Counted from the stretch's first letter, positions 26,795-35,932 are shown. The stretch: 64,000 bases of DNA from Nocardia crassostreae (GCF_001613405.1 NZ_BDCH01000012.1:372001-436000), one strand, 5' to 3'. The notes: generated from the letters alone by a model not told the origin. Program-made: numbers and translations.

Positions 26795-29139
26795 GCACAG
26801 CATCGCGCAGCGATTCCTCGGGGGGTGGCGGCCGGGCGACGGGTGGGCGTCGTCCCGATAACGCCGTGGGGGCGGAGACCCGGATCTTCGGTATCCGTCA
26901 CCACGGCCCCGGCTCGGCGCGCTCGCTGCGCCTGGCGCTCGAAAAGTTCGGTCCCGACACGATTCTCATCGAAGGCCCGGCCGATGCCGACCCGCTCATC
27001 GGGTACGCCTCGGCCGCGGGGATGGAGCCGCCGGTCGCCCTGCTCGGCTATCAGCCGGATCAGCCGTCCAAGGCCGCCATGTGGCCCTTCGCGGTGTTCT
27101 CGCCGGAATGGCAGGCCCTGGGCTATGCGGCGGAAAACGTTGTGGCCGTGGGCTTCTGCGATCTGCCCGCGGCGACGACGCTGGCCATGAACGACGAACC
27201 GGGCGACTGGACCGATCCGCTGGCCCTGCTGGCGGCCGCGGGCGGGTACGACGATGCCGAGCGCTGGTGGGACGCCATTGTCGAATCAACCTCGGACGCC
27301 GATATTTTCGCCGCCGTCAACGAGGTGATGGCGGCGCTGCGGGAGCACGCCGAGCAGGACACCGGCGAAACCGAGGCGGCCACCGGTGATTTCGAGCCCG
27401 GTGCGGCCGATCCCGCCGCGCGGCCGATCAACCCGGCCACGCAGCGGATCGTGGTCGATCCGCACACCCTGCGGCGCGAGGCGCATATGCGGCAGGTCAT
27501 GCGCAAGGCGCTCAAGGACGGCGCACAGCGGCTGGCCGTGGTGTGCGGCGCCTGGCACGCACCGGCATTGGAGGGCCCGCTCGGCCCGGCCACGGCCGAT
27601 ACCCGGCTGCTCAAGGGCCTGCCCAAGGGCAAGGCCACGCTGACCTGGGTGCCGTGGACGCATTCCCGCCTGGCCAGCTCCTCCGGCTACGGCGCGGGCA
27701 TCACCTCACCCGGCTGGTACCACCACCTGTTCACGCAGACCGACCAGCCCATCACCCGCTGGCTCACCAAGGTGGCGGGCATGCTGCGGCAGCATGATCT
27801 GCCGGTGTCGAGCGCGCACATCATCGAATCCGTCCGGCTGGCGGAGACTCTCGCCATCCTGCGCGAGCGTCCCCTGGCCGGTCTGTCCGAGGTGACCGAG
27901 GCGACGCGGGCGGTGCTGTGCGATGGTGACGAGACCATGCTGCGGCTGGTCAGCACCGAACTCGTGGTCGGCGAGGCCATGGGCGCGGTGCCCGACGGGA
28001 CGCCGACGGTGCCCCTCGAAGCCGATCTGCGCGCGCAGATCAAAACACTGCGGCTCAAACAGCAGGTCCTCGAGAAGCATCTCGATCTGGACCTGCGCAC
28101 CGACGGCGGGGTCGCGAGATCCCGCCTGCTGCACCGGCTCCGGCTGCTCGGCATCGACTGGGGCAGGCTCACCGACGGTCAGGTCCGCAATACCGGCACC
28201 TTCCGGGAGACCTGGACGCTGCAATGGCGACCGGAGCTCGCGGTCGCCGTGGTGGAGGCGGCGCGCTGGGGCACCACCCTGCGGACCGCCGCCGAGGCCA
28301 AGATCCTGGATCTGGTGGCGGCGCCCGACGCCAAGGTGGGTCAGGTCGCCGCCGCGCTGGAATCGGTGCTGCTCGCCGATCTGGGCGGTGCGACAGACGG
28401 GCTCATCGCCCGACTGGAATCGGTCGCGGCCCTGGATCACGATGTCACCCACCTGCTCGCGGCCCTGCCCGGAGTGCTGCGCACGCTCCGCTACGGCGAT
28501 GTGCGCGGCACCGACACCGCGGCGCTCACCCGGGTCGCCGACAGCCTGCTGGTCCGCGGCTGCGCGGGCCTGCCCGGCGCGGTCACCGGCCTGGACGGCG
28601 ATGCCGCCGCGGAGCTCCGCGCCCTGATCGACGCGGTGCACCAGGCGCTGTCGGCGCGCAATGACGAATGGGCCACCGCCACATGGCAATCCGCGCTACA
28701 GGGCCTGGCCGACCGCGACGATGTCCACGGCGGGCTGTCCGGCCGCGCCGTGGGGCTGCTCTGCGATGCCGAACGCATCGGTGCGGAGGAATCCGCCCGT
28801 CGACTATCGGCGGCGCTCTCGGTGGGCCGCACCGCGGCCGACAAGGCGGCCTGGATCGACGGATTCCTCGGCGGCCGCGGGCTGCTGCTGGTGCACGACC
28901 GGAACCTGTTGTCCCTCATCGACACCTGGCTGTGCGCCCTGGACGAACCGCAATTCGTCATCACCCTCCCGCTGCTGCGCCGCACCTTCGGCGCCTTCGA
29001 ATCCGGTGAACGCCAGGCCATCGGCCAAGCGGTACGCCACGGTGCACCGGCCGCCTCGGCCCCGGCGACCACCGAGTACGACATCCCTCGCGGCGAGATC
29101 GCCCTGCGCGCCGCCGCCGAAATCCTGGGCATGGCCTGA
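26791..29139 (+). CDS. DUF5682 family protein, YehM-like
   Basis: The 782-residue product begins, after a disordered Ser/Gly/Arg stretch, with the family hallmark FGIRHHGPGSARSL and ILIEGPADAD near residue 33-60, followed by conserved VVCGAWHAPAL and TWVPWTHSRL blocks and a long helical C-terminus. DUF5682 proteins accompany MoxR ATPases and VWA proteins in many bacteria, including Escherichia coli YehM; their biochemical activity is unknown. The conserved His-His, Glu and the GAWH block look like a possible catalytic centre, which is inference. GTG 26791 overlaps the ATPase stop; its own TGA overlaps the VWA start (TGATG). Confidence 0.85.
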   Translation: MSTASRSDSSGGGGRATGGRRPDNAVGAETRIFGIRHHGPGSARSLRLALEKFGPDTILIEGPADADPLIGYASAAGMEPPVALLGYQPDQPSKAAMWPFAVFSPEWQALGYAAENVVAVGFCDLPAATTLAMNDEPGDWTDPLALLAAAGGYDDAERWWDAIVESTSDADIFAAVNEVMAALREHAEQDTGETEAATGDFEPGAADPAARPINPATQRIVVDPHTLRREAHMRQVMRKALKDGAQRLAVVCGAWHAPALEGPLGPATADTRLLKGLPKGKATLTWVPWTHSRLASSSGYGAGITSPGWYHHLFTQTDQPITRWLTKVAGMLRQHDLPVSSAHIIESVRLAETLAILRERPLAGLSEVTEATRAVLCDGDETMLRLVSTELVVGEAMGAVPDGTPTVPLEADLRAQIKTLRLKQQVLEKHLDLDLRTDGGVARSRLLHRLRLLGIDWGRLTDGQVRNTGTFRETWTLQWRPELAVAVVEAARWGTTLRTAAEAKILDLVAAPDAKVGQVAAALESVLLADLGGATDGLIARLESVAALDHDVTHLLAALPGVLRTLRYGDVRGTDTAALTRVADSLLVRGCAGLPGAVTGLDGDAAAELRALIDAVHQALSARNDEWATATWQSALQGLADRDDVHGGLSGRAVGLLCDAERIGAEESARRLSAALSVGRTAADKAAWIDGFLGGRGLLLVHDRNLLSLIDTWLCALDEPQFVITLPLLRRTFGAFESGERQAIGQAVRHGAPAASAPATTEYDIPRGEIALRAAAEILGMA

Positions 29140-30341
29140 TGAACGAAGGGAATGCCATGACCGAGACCGACGAACTGCAATCGCGCCGTTGGCGTCTGGT
29201 GCTCGGCGGCGCGGCCGAATCCGGCCTGGGCGCCCTCGGCGCCGCCGACGATGTGGCCATGGACCGCGCGCTGGGCGCGCTCTACGACTCGGACGGGCAA
29301 CGCGCCCGAGGCGGCCGCCGTTCCGGCGGCCTGGGCGGCTCCGCACCCCAGGTGGCCCGCTGGCTCGGCGATATCCGCCGCTATTTCCCGTCCACGGTGG
29401 TTGAGGTCATGCAGCGCGATGCCGTAGACCGCCTCAACCTCACCGAGCTCCTGCTGGAACCGGAACTCCTGGAAGCGGTCGAACCCGACGTCCACCTCGT
29501 CGGCACCCTGCTCAGCCTCAACCGCGTCATGCCCGAGACCACCAAGGCCACCGCCCGCATGGTCGTCGAAAAAGTGGTCCGCGAAATCGAACGCCGCCTG
29601 GCCGCCCAAACCGTCGCCGCCGTCGGCGGCGCCCTCAACCGCGCCGCGAAAACCTCCCGCCCCAAACTGCGAGATATCGACTGGAACAGCACAATCCGCA
29701 AGAACCTCGCCAACTACCTCCCCGAGCACAAGACGGTCGTCCCCGAAAAGCTGGTCGGCTACGGCCGTAAAGCCCAAGCGGTCCGCCGCGACGTGGTCCT
29801 CGCCATCGACCAATCCGGCTCCATGGCCTCCAGCGTCGTCTATGCCTCGGTCTTCGGCGCGGTCCTCGCCACCATGCGCTCCCTGAAGACTTCTCTCGTC
29901 GTCTTCGACACCGCAGTGGTCGACCTCACCGAGAAACTCGCCGACCCCGTGGACGTCCTCTTCGGCACCCAGTTGGGCGGCGGCACCGACATCAACCGAG
30001 CCATCGCCTACTCCCAATCCCTCATCACCCGCCCGGCGGACATCCTCTTCGTCCTCATCTCCGACCTCTACGAGGGCGGAGTCCGAGCCGAAATGCTCCG
30101 CCGCATCCGCACCATGAAAGAAGCCGGAGTCCAGGTGGTAGTCCTGCTCGCTCTCTCCGACAAAGGCGCCCCTGCCTACGACCGAGACAACGCCGCCGCC
30201 CTGAACGCCCTGGGTGTCCCTGCGTTCGCCTGCACCCCCGACCGCTTCCCCGACCTGCTCGCGGTCGCGCTGGACAAGGGAGATGTCGGGGCGTGGGCAC
30301 ACGCCAACGCCGGACGCGCTGCCACTACGGCTGAGCGCTGA
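29139..30341 (+). CDS. VWA-domain protein, YehP-like
   Basis: The 400-residue product has a helical N-terminal half and a C-terminal von Willebrand A domain with a complete MIDAS: DQSGSMAS near residue 224, the Thr in GGGTDINRA and Asp in LISDLYEGG. Such proteins bind a partner through a metal ion and act with MoxR ATPases in assembly or activation of other proteins. The start ATG at 29139 overlaps the DUF5682 stop; a second ATG at 29157 (after gaaggga) is also possible. It is the last gene of the operon and its 3' end overlaps the convergent lipoprotein gene by 17 bases. Confidence 0.86.
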   Translation: MNEGNAMTETDELQSRRWRLVLGGAAESGLGALGAADDVAMDRALGALYDSDGQRARGGRRSGGLGGSAPQVARWLGDIRRYFPSTVVEVMQRDAVDRLNLTELLLEPELLEAVEPDVHLVGTLLSLNRVMPETTKATARMVVEKVVREIERRLAAQTVAAVGGALNRAAKTSRPKLRDIDWNSTIRKNLANYLPEHKTVVPEKLVGYGRKAQAVRRDVVLAIDQSGSMASSVVYASVFGAVLATMRSLKTSLVVFDTAVVDLTEKLADPVDVLFGTQLGGGTDINRAIAYSQSLITRPADILFVLISDLYEGGVRAEMLRRIRTMKEAGVQVVVLLALSDKGAPAYDRDNAAALNALGVPAFACTPDRFPDLLAVALDKGDVGAWAHANAGRAATTAER

Positions 30342-30846
30342 CCCAGCCTCGGTCGTCGATCGCCATCACCGACTCTTTCGTCACTGCGGCATGGTCGCCG
30401 AACCTGATCACACCGACGACACTCGGCCATCGCACAGCCTGAACGGGCTTCCCGTCCTTGACAAACAGATAGAACTCCGGCGGGTCGTACTCATCCCCGT
30501 GGGACTCCGGCAGGTTCTTCCAACAGCTGGCCGTTTCCGCTTTCTTGTTCAGCTTGCCCGAAGTGGTGTTCGTCTGTACCTCGACAAGCCGATCCCAGTC
30601 GTCTGACCAACCAGCTGCCCGCGTGACCTCGACCATCAAGAAGGGCTCGGTGCGCTTCTTCGAGCGCTCCAGTTCGGCGTTGAAACGCTCACCGGATCCG
30701 AGTACTTCAGCATTGTTGAGCAGATCGAACGTCGCGGAGCAGACAGGCTCGGCGACGCCCTGATTCGCCAGGCTGGAACAGCCGCTGAGGAGTCCTGCGA
30801 CAGCGGTGGCGAAAGCAATACTTCGAATCGTGTGCATCGGCCTCAT
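30325..30846 (-). CDS. Lipoprotein paired with the second secretion-like module
   Basis: The 173-residue product starts with a lipoprotein signal peptide (MHTIRSIAFATAVAG) and lipobox LLSGC. The mature part is charged, with two further Cys (EPVCSAT and ASCWKN), and has no recognised domain; YLFVKDGKPV and MAIDDRGWV suggest a compact alpha/beta fold. ATG 30846 overlaps the stop of the effector-like gene (TGATG), so the two are coupled. The position matches the lipoprotein of the 18.8-21.8 kb module. A role as immunity protein or surface partner for the upstream gene product is inference. Confidence 0.75.
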   Translation of the reverse strand: MRPMHTIRSIAFATAVAGLLSGCSSLANQGVAEPVCSATFDLLNNAEVLGSGERFNAELERSKKRTEPFLMVEVTRAAGWSDDWDRLVEVQTNTTSGKLNKKAETASCWKNLPESHGDEYDPPEFYLFVKDGKPVQAVRWPSVVGVIRFGDHAAVTKESVMAIDDRGWVSAQP

Positions 30847-32051
30847 CACTGGGTCGGAAGGGGAACGTAAGTGCCTGGGGGCAGGCCAGTATCGACCTCG
30901 GGTATACCGTTCTGACCGCCACTCCAACCGATCTGAGGGTCACCACCGTCACCCTTCGTACCGATGACGATCGCCTGCCCCTGGTTGACCGCCGCCTGCA
31001 CCTCGCTCTTCAGGTTCTCGGCGGTAACGCCGGGCCTGGTGGCGATCTCACGGCCCAGATTGTTGTTGTAGAGGTCCATCGCTTCGCGGTGCGAAGGCTA
31101 GCCACCGGTCAATTCATGCGATGTGGCGTAGGCATTGGCGAAGTCCTCACCGAATCGGTCGGTCATCAGCGCGTTCCAGTACGTGTGGCGGAACGCGTCG
31201 CCCTGACCGTCGTTGATGGAATTCGGGTACAGCTCCTCGGCGGTGCTCACCGCCTGGTTCTTGATGTTGTAGAAGTCCTGCAACGCGAAGGGGCCCTGGG
31301 TGTTGAACAGCGCCGTCAGGACGGCTGCTTCGGGAACGGTCATCTGCTCCGGCTTGAAGTCCGGATTCCAGACGAGGATGGTCTCCAAGATCATGCCGCT
31401 CGGCCACACCACCGTCTCCGCGGTGCCCACCTGATTGTCGAGCAGAATGCTGGCAAGTTTCTCATCCGTCGGGATATTGGCCAACCCCAGCTTCACGGTC
31501 TTCGTCAGATCCTCGAGAACACCGGCGATTTGCGCGATGCCCGCATCGGTCACCCGAATCTCCGCCAGGGCCTCTCGGAAGATCTTGGCGATGGCCATGA
31601 TCTCCAGCTCTTTCTTGGCGACCGCGGAAATGGGATACCACCAATTGGCCTTCGCCGTCTCCCAATTCGATTTGCGCGACATCACATCGCCGTGATCGGT
31701 ATAGAACAAATCCCATTCCGAGGCTTCGGTCGCCACGACCGCCGCTTTGATCTTGGCGATCTCGATCTGGAACGTATTGACAATGGGTGTGATCCGGCCC
31801 GCGAGCGTCTCGTAGACATCGACGGTGCCCAGCCCGTCGGTCTTCTCGGCCGCGGCGCGTTCGCGGGCCTTGTTTCCGCCCTCACCGATGAAGTACTCGT
31901 CCGACTTGGCGAACTCCCCGGCGGCCGCGGTCATTTCGGCCTCGATCTCCGGCCGGACCTTCTGCAGGGTGGTGACGACATCGCGGAGATGGCTCAGATT
32001 CCACCCGAGCACCACCGGCACGGTCAGCTTGGATCCCTCGTCATCGCTCAT
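30846..32051 (-). pseudogene. Effector-like protein with DUF6973-type C-terminus, in-frame TAG
   Basis: The frame from ATG 32051 to TGA 30846 has 402 codons. The first 240 residues are helical with Trp-rich turns (EWDLFYTDHG, KANWWYPISAV) and no Sec signal, like ESX-type secreted proteins. The C-terminal part contains GDAFRHTYWNALMT, GEDFANAYATSHE and PSHREAMDLYNN, a motif set found in DUF6973-like domains at the ends of secreted or polymorphic proteins. Codon 318 is TAG (31100-31098), between HELTGG and PSHREAMD, inside that motif; the frame is intact beyond it. If TAG terminates, the domain is cut in half. Start and stop overlap both neighbours (ATGA, TGATG). Function as a toxin is plausible, not shown. 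Confidence 0.75.
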
Positions 32052-32353
32052 TTCGGAAACCGTTCCGCATTACCCGCGTCCATGGCCTCGGCCGCGGTCG
32101 CGGCGGCGTCGGTGGTGTCCGCGATCTGTCCCAGCGTGCGGACATGGTATTTGGTCAGCACTATATCCAGCGTTTTCAACGTTTCCTCGACCGCGACCGC
32201 GATCGACGAGTGCAGCATGCCGTTGCCCGCGGTGCTGCGGGCGGCGTCACGGCTGGTTCCCGCCACGGGAGTCTTGCCCGAAATGGCATTCGCGCGGTCC
32301 CGGACGTAGGTGGCCAGCGTGCGCATCTTCTCCGGGTCGAAAGCGACCGTCAT
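32048..32353 (-). CDS. Small helical protein, ESX-partner-like, second module
   Basis: The 101-residue product is helical throughout (FDPEKMRTLATYVRDRANA, SIAVAVEETLKTLDIVL) and lacks signal peptide or membrane segment. Size and place between a YbaB-like gene and an effector-like gene resemble EspC/DUF2580-type proteins of type VII secretion loci. Start ATG 32353 is 13 bases after the YbaB-like gene; its TGA overlaps the ATG of the effector-like gene. It plays the positional role of the 109-residue protein in the 21.8 kb module, without obvious sequence identity. Confidence 0.68.
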   Translation of the reverse strand: MTVAFDPEKMRTLATYVRDRANAISGKTPVAGTSRDAARSTAGNGMLHSSIAVAVEETLKTLDIVLTKYHVRTLGQIADTTDAAATAAEAMDAGNAERFPK

Positions 32354-32366
32354 CTTTCCCGGCCCC

Positions 32367-32699
32367 TCACATCGAGAACGTGATCGGAGTCGGACGCGGA
32401 TCGTCGTCCCACTCGGCGGGGGAGAGCACCGCCGCGGCCGGACGCGGGGCGGTCAACTCCTCGAACACCCGCCGGGCCGCGGCTTCGACGTCCTCGCTGG
32501 CCTTGCGGTGCAGGGCGGCGATCACCCGCGCGAGATTCGCGGGCTCCGCGCCCATGGCATGCGGCGCGATCCGAATGTCCGTGATCATCTTGTAGGCGTC
32601 GACCTCGACGGATACGGTTCCGCCATTGGACTGTGCCCGGCTCCGCACCTTGCCTATCGCCTCGTCGATCCGCTCGGCGCGATGCACGTCCTCGACCAT
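32367..32699 (-). CDS. YbaB/EbfC-like DNA-binding family protein
   Basis: The 110-residue product resembles YbaB/EbfC proteins: helical start (AERIDEAIGKVRSRAQ), central strand motif GTVSVEVDAYKMITDIRI and a C-terminal helix (LARVIAALHRKASEDVEAA), then a short acidic/Pro tail. In actinobacteria, divergent YbaB-like proteins are commonly encoded at the head of ESX-type or WXG operons, as here. ATG 32699 follows GGAAGGGTGGGG. It opens the second module; kinase 3 is divergent from it with 195 bases between. Confidence 0.75.
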   Translation of the reverse strand: MVEDVHRAERIDEAIGKVRSRAQSNGGTVSVEVDAYKMITDIRIAPHAMGAEPANLARVIAALHRKASEDVEAAARRVFEELTAPRPAAAVLSPAEWDDDPRPTPITFSM

Positions 32700-32894
32700 C
32701 CCCACCCTTCCAAAACCCTTCGGCTGCAAGCCGATCCTCAGAACCCCGATCGACGTTCAAAAAACGTACTGGACGGGCATCAATCAGGCAATCTGCCCTG
32801 ATGGCGGGCACTGTCCGCGTCGGACCGAGGAGGCGGGAGGGCGGACGCTGATACGCTGCCAGCGGATCTGTCTCGTGGAAACGGGGGCTCGGCT

Positions 32895-34058
32895 TTGCAC
32901 CCTGGTGATGTGTTCGCCGGTTACGTCATCGAACGCGAGCTCGGTCGCGGCGGTATGGGGTCGGTTTATCTGGCTCGGCATCCACGGCTGCCGCGGAAGA
33001 CCGCGTTGAAGTTGCTGAATCAGGAGATGTTCTCCGATGAGGAGATTCGTGCTCGGTTCGTCCGGGAGGCGGATCTCGTCGCGCAGTTGGATCATCCGAA
33101 TATCGTCACGGTGTACGACCGGGGGACCGAGGGTGAGCAGCTGTGGATCTCGATGCAGTACATCGACGGGGTGAATGCCTCGGCGGTGAATCCGGGATCG
33201 CTGCCGCCCATGCGGGCGGCGCAGATCATCGGGGAGACGACCAAGGCGCTGGATTACGCGCATGGGCGGGGCGTGCTGCATCGGGATGTGAAACCGGCGA
33301 ACATTCTGCTGGCCCGGGCTTCGGCGGGGGCCAGCGGGGAGCGGGTGTATCTCACCGACTTCGGTATCGCGCGGCTGCGGGACGACACCGGGCATCTCAC
33401 GCAGACCGGGACCGTGACCGCCACGCTGGCGTACGCCTCGCCCGAGCAGCTCACCGGCGCGACCATTGACGGCCGGTCCGATCAGTACGCGCTGGCGTGC
33501 ACCATGTTCCAGCTGCTCACGGGGCGGTGCCGTTCGAGGGCACCAGCCCGGCGGCGGTGATTCGCGGGCGCTGTCCAAGCGGCCGCAGGATCGGTTCCGG
33601 TCCTGCGTCGAGTTCGCGACGGCCGTCGAGCACGCCCTGTCGGCCCCGGCCGCACCGCCGCGCCCGCCGACGCCGGTGCGGCCACAGCCCATCGTGCAAC
33701 CGCAGGGCGTACCACCCCGGCCGCCGACGCCCGCGCGGCCGCAGCAAGTGGTTTCGCCGCCGCAGTCCGCACCGCGACCGGTGACGGGCCCCGCGCGCCG
33801 GGTACGGGTCCGGGCTATCCGAATCCGGCGCCCGTACCGTCCTATTCGACGCCGCCGCCCAGCCAGCGGTCGTCGTATTTGCCCCCGTCGACCTCGGGTC
33901 CCGGCTATCAGAGCCCGCAGTATCAGAACCGGCCGACGCCGCCGCCGACGTTCCGGCCGCAGCAGGAGAGTTCGGCCCCGGTCGGTTTGATCATCGCCGG
34001 TGTCACCGCGGTGATCATCATCCTGATCATTGCCGGTGCGGTCATCCTGGCCCGTTAA
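32895..34058 (+). pseudogene. Ser/Thr protein kinase 3, multiply frameshifted
   Basis: A TTG-started frame gives an intact kinase N-lobe and most of the C-lobe ([38 protein letters not shown]) closely similar to kinase 1. At about 33534 one G is missing in acggggcggtg, shifting to a frame reading [15 protein letters not shown]. About 30 bases later the usual segment of roughly 25-30 residues (PP...LPPALDAVLA type) is absent and sequence resumes in the third frame as LSKRPQDRF. Near 33800 it shifts again to a frame reading through a Pro/Tyr/Ser-rich linker to one membrane helix (VTAVIIILIIAGAVILAR) and TAA 34056-34058. There is no ectodomain. Without the lesions it would be a short receptor-like kinase. 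Non-functional as written. Confidence 0.82.
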
Positions 34059-34304
34059 GCCCTAGACGAGTCAATCATGACGTCAGTCTGCCGACCCATG
34101 CGACTGGCGAAGGGAAGACGGAAGTTGATGGTGTCCGGGTATGTTCAGATGGTGGAGCACGTCCCGCTCGCAAGCAACCAAGTTGGGGTGTGACGGTTCA
34201 GGGCCGTCAAGGCGTTCCTGGCGACGAGCGGCGCATCGATTCTCTGCTGCATCTCGATCTGGCGAATGAATGCCGTGTCCGAGGTGATCAGGGCGCGGGT
34301 GTGA

Positions 34305-34523
34305 TCAGCCGCAGCACCCGCCGCCGCAGCATCCACTACCCGCGGACGCGGTCGGCATCGGCGCGCTGCCCCCACCGCTGCTGACGACCCCAAACGTGGT
34401 CAGCAACTTCACGCTGTCCTCGTGCCCCTGCGGGCAGGTCGCCGGATCTGACGCTTCGGCCATAGGACGGTTCTTCTCGAAGGTGTCGCCGCAGCTGCGG
34501 CATCGGTATGCATAATTCGGCAC
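34305..34523 (-). CDS. FmdB-family zinc-ribbon protein
   Basis: The 72-residue product has the FmdB/CxxC_CxxC_SSSS zinc ribbon: YRCRSCGDTFEKNRPM, then DPATCPQGHED and a second-strand VKLLTTFGVV, followed by a Ser/Gly tail and a Cys/Gly-rich end (SGCCGGGCCG). GTG 34523 gives the canonical N-terminus PNYAYRC. FmdB-type proteins are thought to be putative regulators, often near mscL or folate genes; here it is isolated between a broken kinase and an insertion sequence, so it may be displaced. The flanking 246 bases (34059-34304) and 148 bases (34524-34671) hold nothing else recognisable. Confidence 0.82.
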   Translation of the reverse strand: MPNYAYRCRSCGDTFEKNRPMAEASDPATCPQGHEDSVKLLTTFGVVSSGGGSAPMPTASAGSGCCGGGCCG

Positions 34524-34671
34524 ACGCCCAGGGTATGCGCTGGCGAATGGTAAGCGCTGGCAGGCAATCTGATCGGGGGCGAAGGGAAGCTGGCGTGTCG
34601 CTCGGCTGGCCTTGTTGTGTCGCGACCGACCCACCTAGCCTCGAACGCATGATCGAAAGACTGGTGATGTC

Positions 34672-35865
34672 GTGCTGACAGGGCGTAAGTATCGCCTTGC
34701 CTTGACTACCCCGCAGGCCGAATACGCCGAGCAGGTTGGCGCGGCATGCCGAGCGGTCTGGAACACCGGACTAGAACAGCGACGTGAATACCGGCGGCGA
34801 GGCGCACTTTTGAACTACGTGTCGCAAGCCCGAGAGCTCGCTGAAGCCAAGTTGGAGCATGAGTGGCTGAAAATTGCCCCTGGTCACTGCCTCCAGCAGA
34901 CGCTCATGGATCTGGACAGAGCATGTCAGGATCAGGGACCGTTCAAAGTCCGGTGGCGTTCGGCACGACTGTGGCAGCCGTCGTTCCGGTTTCCTGAGGG
35001 CTCGAAAATTCAGGTGGAGCGCTTGAACCGGCGGTGGGGGCGGGTGAAGTTGCCAAAGTTCGGTTGGGTCCGGTTCCGCTGGACCAAGGCGTTGGGTGGT
35101 GCGATCCGATCGGCCACCGTGTCTCGCGATGGGCAGCATTGGTATATCTCCTTCCTTGTCGAGACTGGGGTCTGCACACCCGAGCAGCACGCCCGGCCGA
35201 ATACAGCGGTCGGCGTGGACCGAGGCGTGATAGTCGCGGTTGCGTGTTCGGACGGTCGGACCCGGAACCGTGCGTTCACTTCCGATGGAGAACGAATCCG
35301 GCGGCGACGGCTTCAGCAGAAACTCGCCCGGCAACCGAAGTGTTCGGCGAATCGTCGGAAGACCCGTGCGGCGTTGCATGAGTTGAAGCTGCGAGAACGC
35401 GACAGGCGAAAGGACTTCACTGCATGGACAGCCAACCGGATCGCTACCGCGAACGCTCTTGTTGTGCTGGAAGCCCTGCGAACCCGGGATATGACGGCTT
35501 CGGCGCGGGGAACCATCAACGAACCGGGTAGGAATGTCGCACAGAAATCAGGATTGAATCGTGCCATTCTGGACAAAGGTTGGCATCTGTTCGAGCTCGC
35601 TCTGCGCAGCGTCGCCCGTCTGACTGGTACGGAGGTTGTGAAGGTGTCGGCAGCGTACACGTCGCAAACGTGTTCTAGCTGCCGCAGCGTGGACCCACGG
35701 TCGCGTGAGAGCCAAGCGCGGTTCCGGTGCACCAGTTGCGGACACAGCGAGAATGCGGACGTCAACGCTGCTAAGAACATACTGGCCGCCGGGCTGGCGG
35801 TCACAGCCTGTGGAGACCTCGCCATTGGGCGGTTTGTGAAGCAGGAACCAGCGGGAAAACCGTGA
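34672..35865 (+). CDS. tnpB: TnpB RNA-guided endonuclease (IS605 OrfB)
   Basis: The 397-residue product is a TnpB protein. The RuvC-like triad is visible: Asp in GVDRGVIVAVA, Glu in LVVLEALRTRDM and Asp in ENADVNAAKNIL. The zinc ribbon is CSSCRSV...CTSCGHSE. Work on ISDra2 TnpB established that the family cuts DNA under the guidance of an RNA from the element's right end. All catalytic residues are kept and the frame is intact, in contrast to several neighbours. GTG 34672 starts the protein; no strong ribosome site precedes it. The N-terminal bridge region (VWNTGLEQRREYRR) is normal. Stand-alone tnpB copies are common in actinobacteria. Confidence 0.92.
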   Translation: MLTGRKYRLALTTPQAEYAEQVGAACRAVWNTGLEQRREYRRRGALLNYVSQARELAEAKLEHEWLKIAPGHCLQQTLMDLDRACQDQGPFKVRWRSARLWQPSFRFPEGSKIQVERLNRRWGRVKLPKFGWVRFRWTKALGGAIRSATVSRDGQHWYISFLVETGVCTPEQHARPNTAVGVDRGVIVAVACSDGRTRNRAFTSDGERIRRRRLQQKLARQPKCSANRRKTRAALHELKLRERDRRKDFTAWTANRIATANALVVLEALRTRDMTASARGTINEPGRNVAQKSGLNRAILDKGWHLFELALRSVARLTGTEVVKVSAAYTSQTCSSCRSVDPRSRESQARFRCTSCGHSENADVNAAKNILAAGLAVTACGDLAIGRFVKQEPAGKP

Positions 35866-35932
35866 GGTATTACCGCTCCAATCCGTGTAGCGGATTGGAA
35901 TCCCCGCCCTCGGGTAGGGAGGAGGTCAATTA
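35790..35932 (+). ncRNA. Predicted omega-RNA scaffold at the tnpB right end
   Basis: A perfect 8-base stem CCAATCCG / CGGATTGG with loop TGTAG lies at 35878-35898, followed by a second imperfect hairpin region (ccccgccctcgggtagggagg) ending in ggaggtcaa near 35932. By analogy with IS605 TnpB elements, this 3' part of tnpB plus right end would be transcribed as the guide RNA scaffold, with the guide taken from the DNA just beyond about 35933. The 5' limit is a guess. Confidence 0.55.

Larger units (their letters stand above)
34672..35932 (+). mobile_element. IS605-superfamily element with tnpB only
   Basis: The element consists of a complete tnpB and a right end with a hairpin; no tnpA is present, so it cannot move on its own unless a transposase acts in trans. 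The right boundary is placed at about 35932, after the ggaggtcaa sequence typical of right ends of this group; the left end was not found and probably lies in 34524-34671. Confidence 0.7.

Noticed and set aside
28491..30302. 603-codon minus-strand open frame opposite DUF5682 and VWA genes
   Set aside because: Antisense to two well-supported genes, and biased composition.
34145..34393. 82-codon minus-strand gene next to fmdB
   Set aside because: It mostly overlaps the fmdB tail in another frame and has no start signal.
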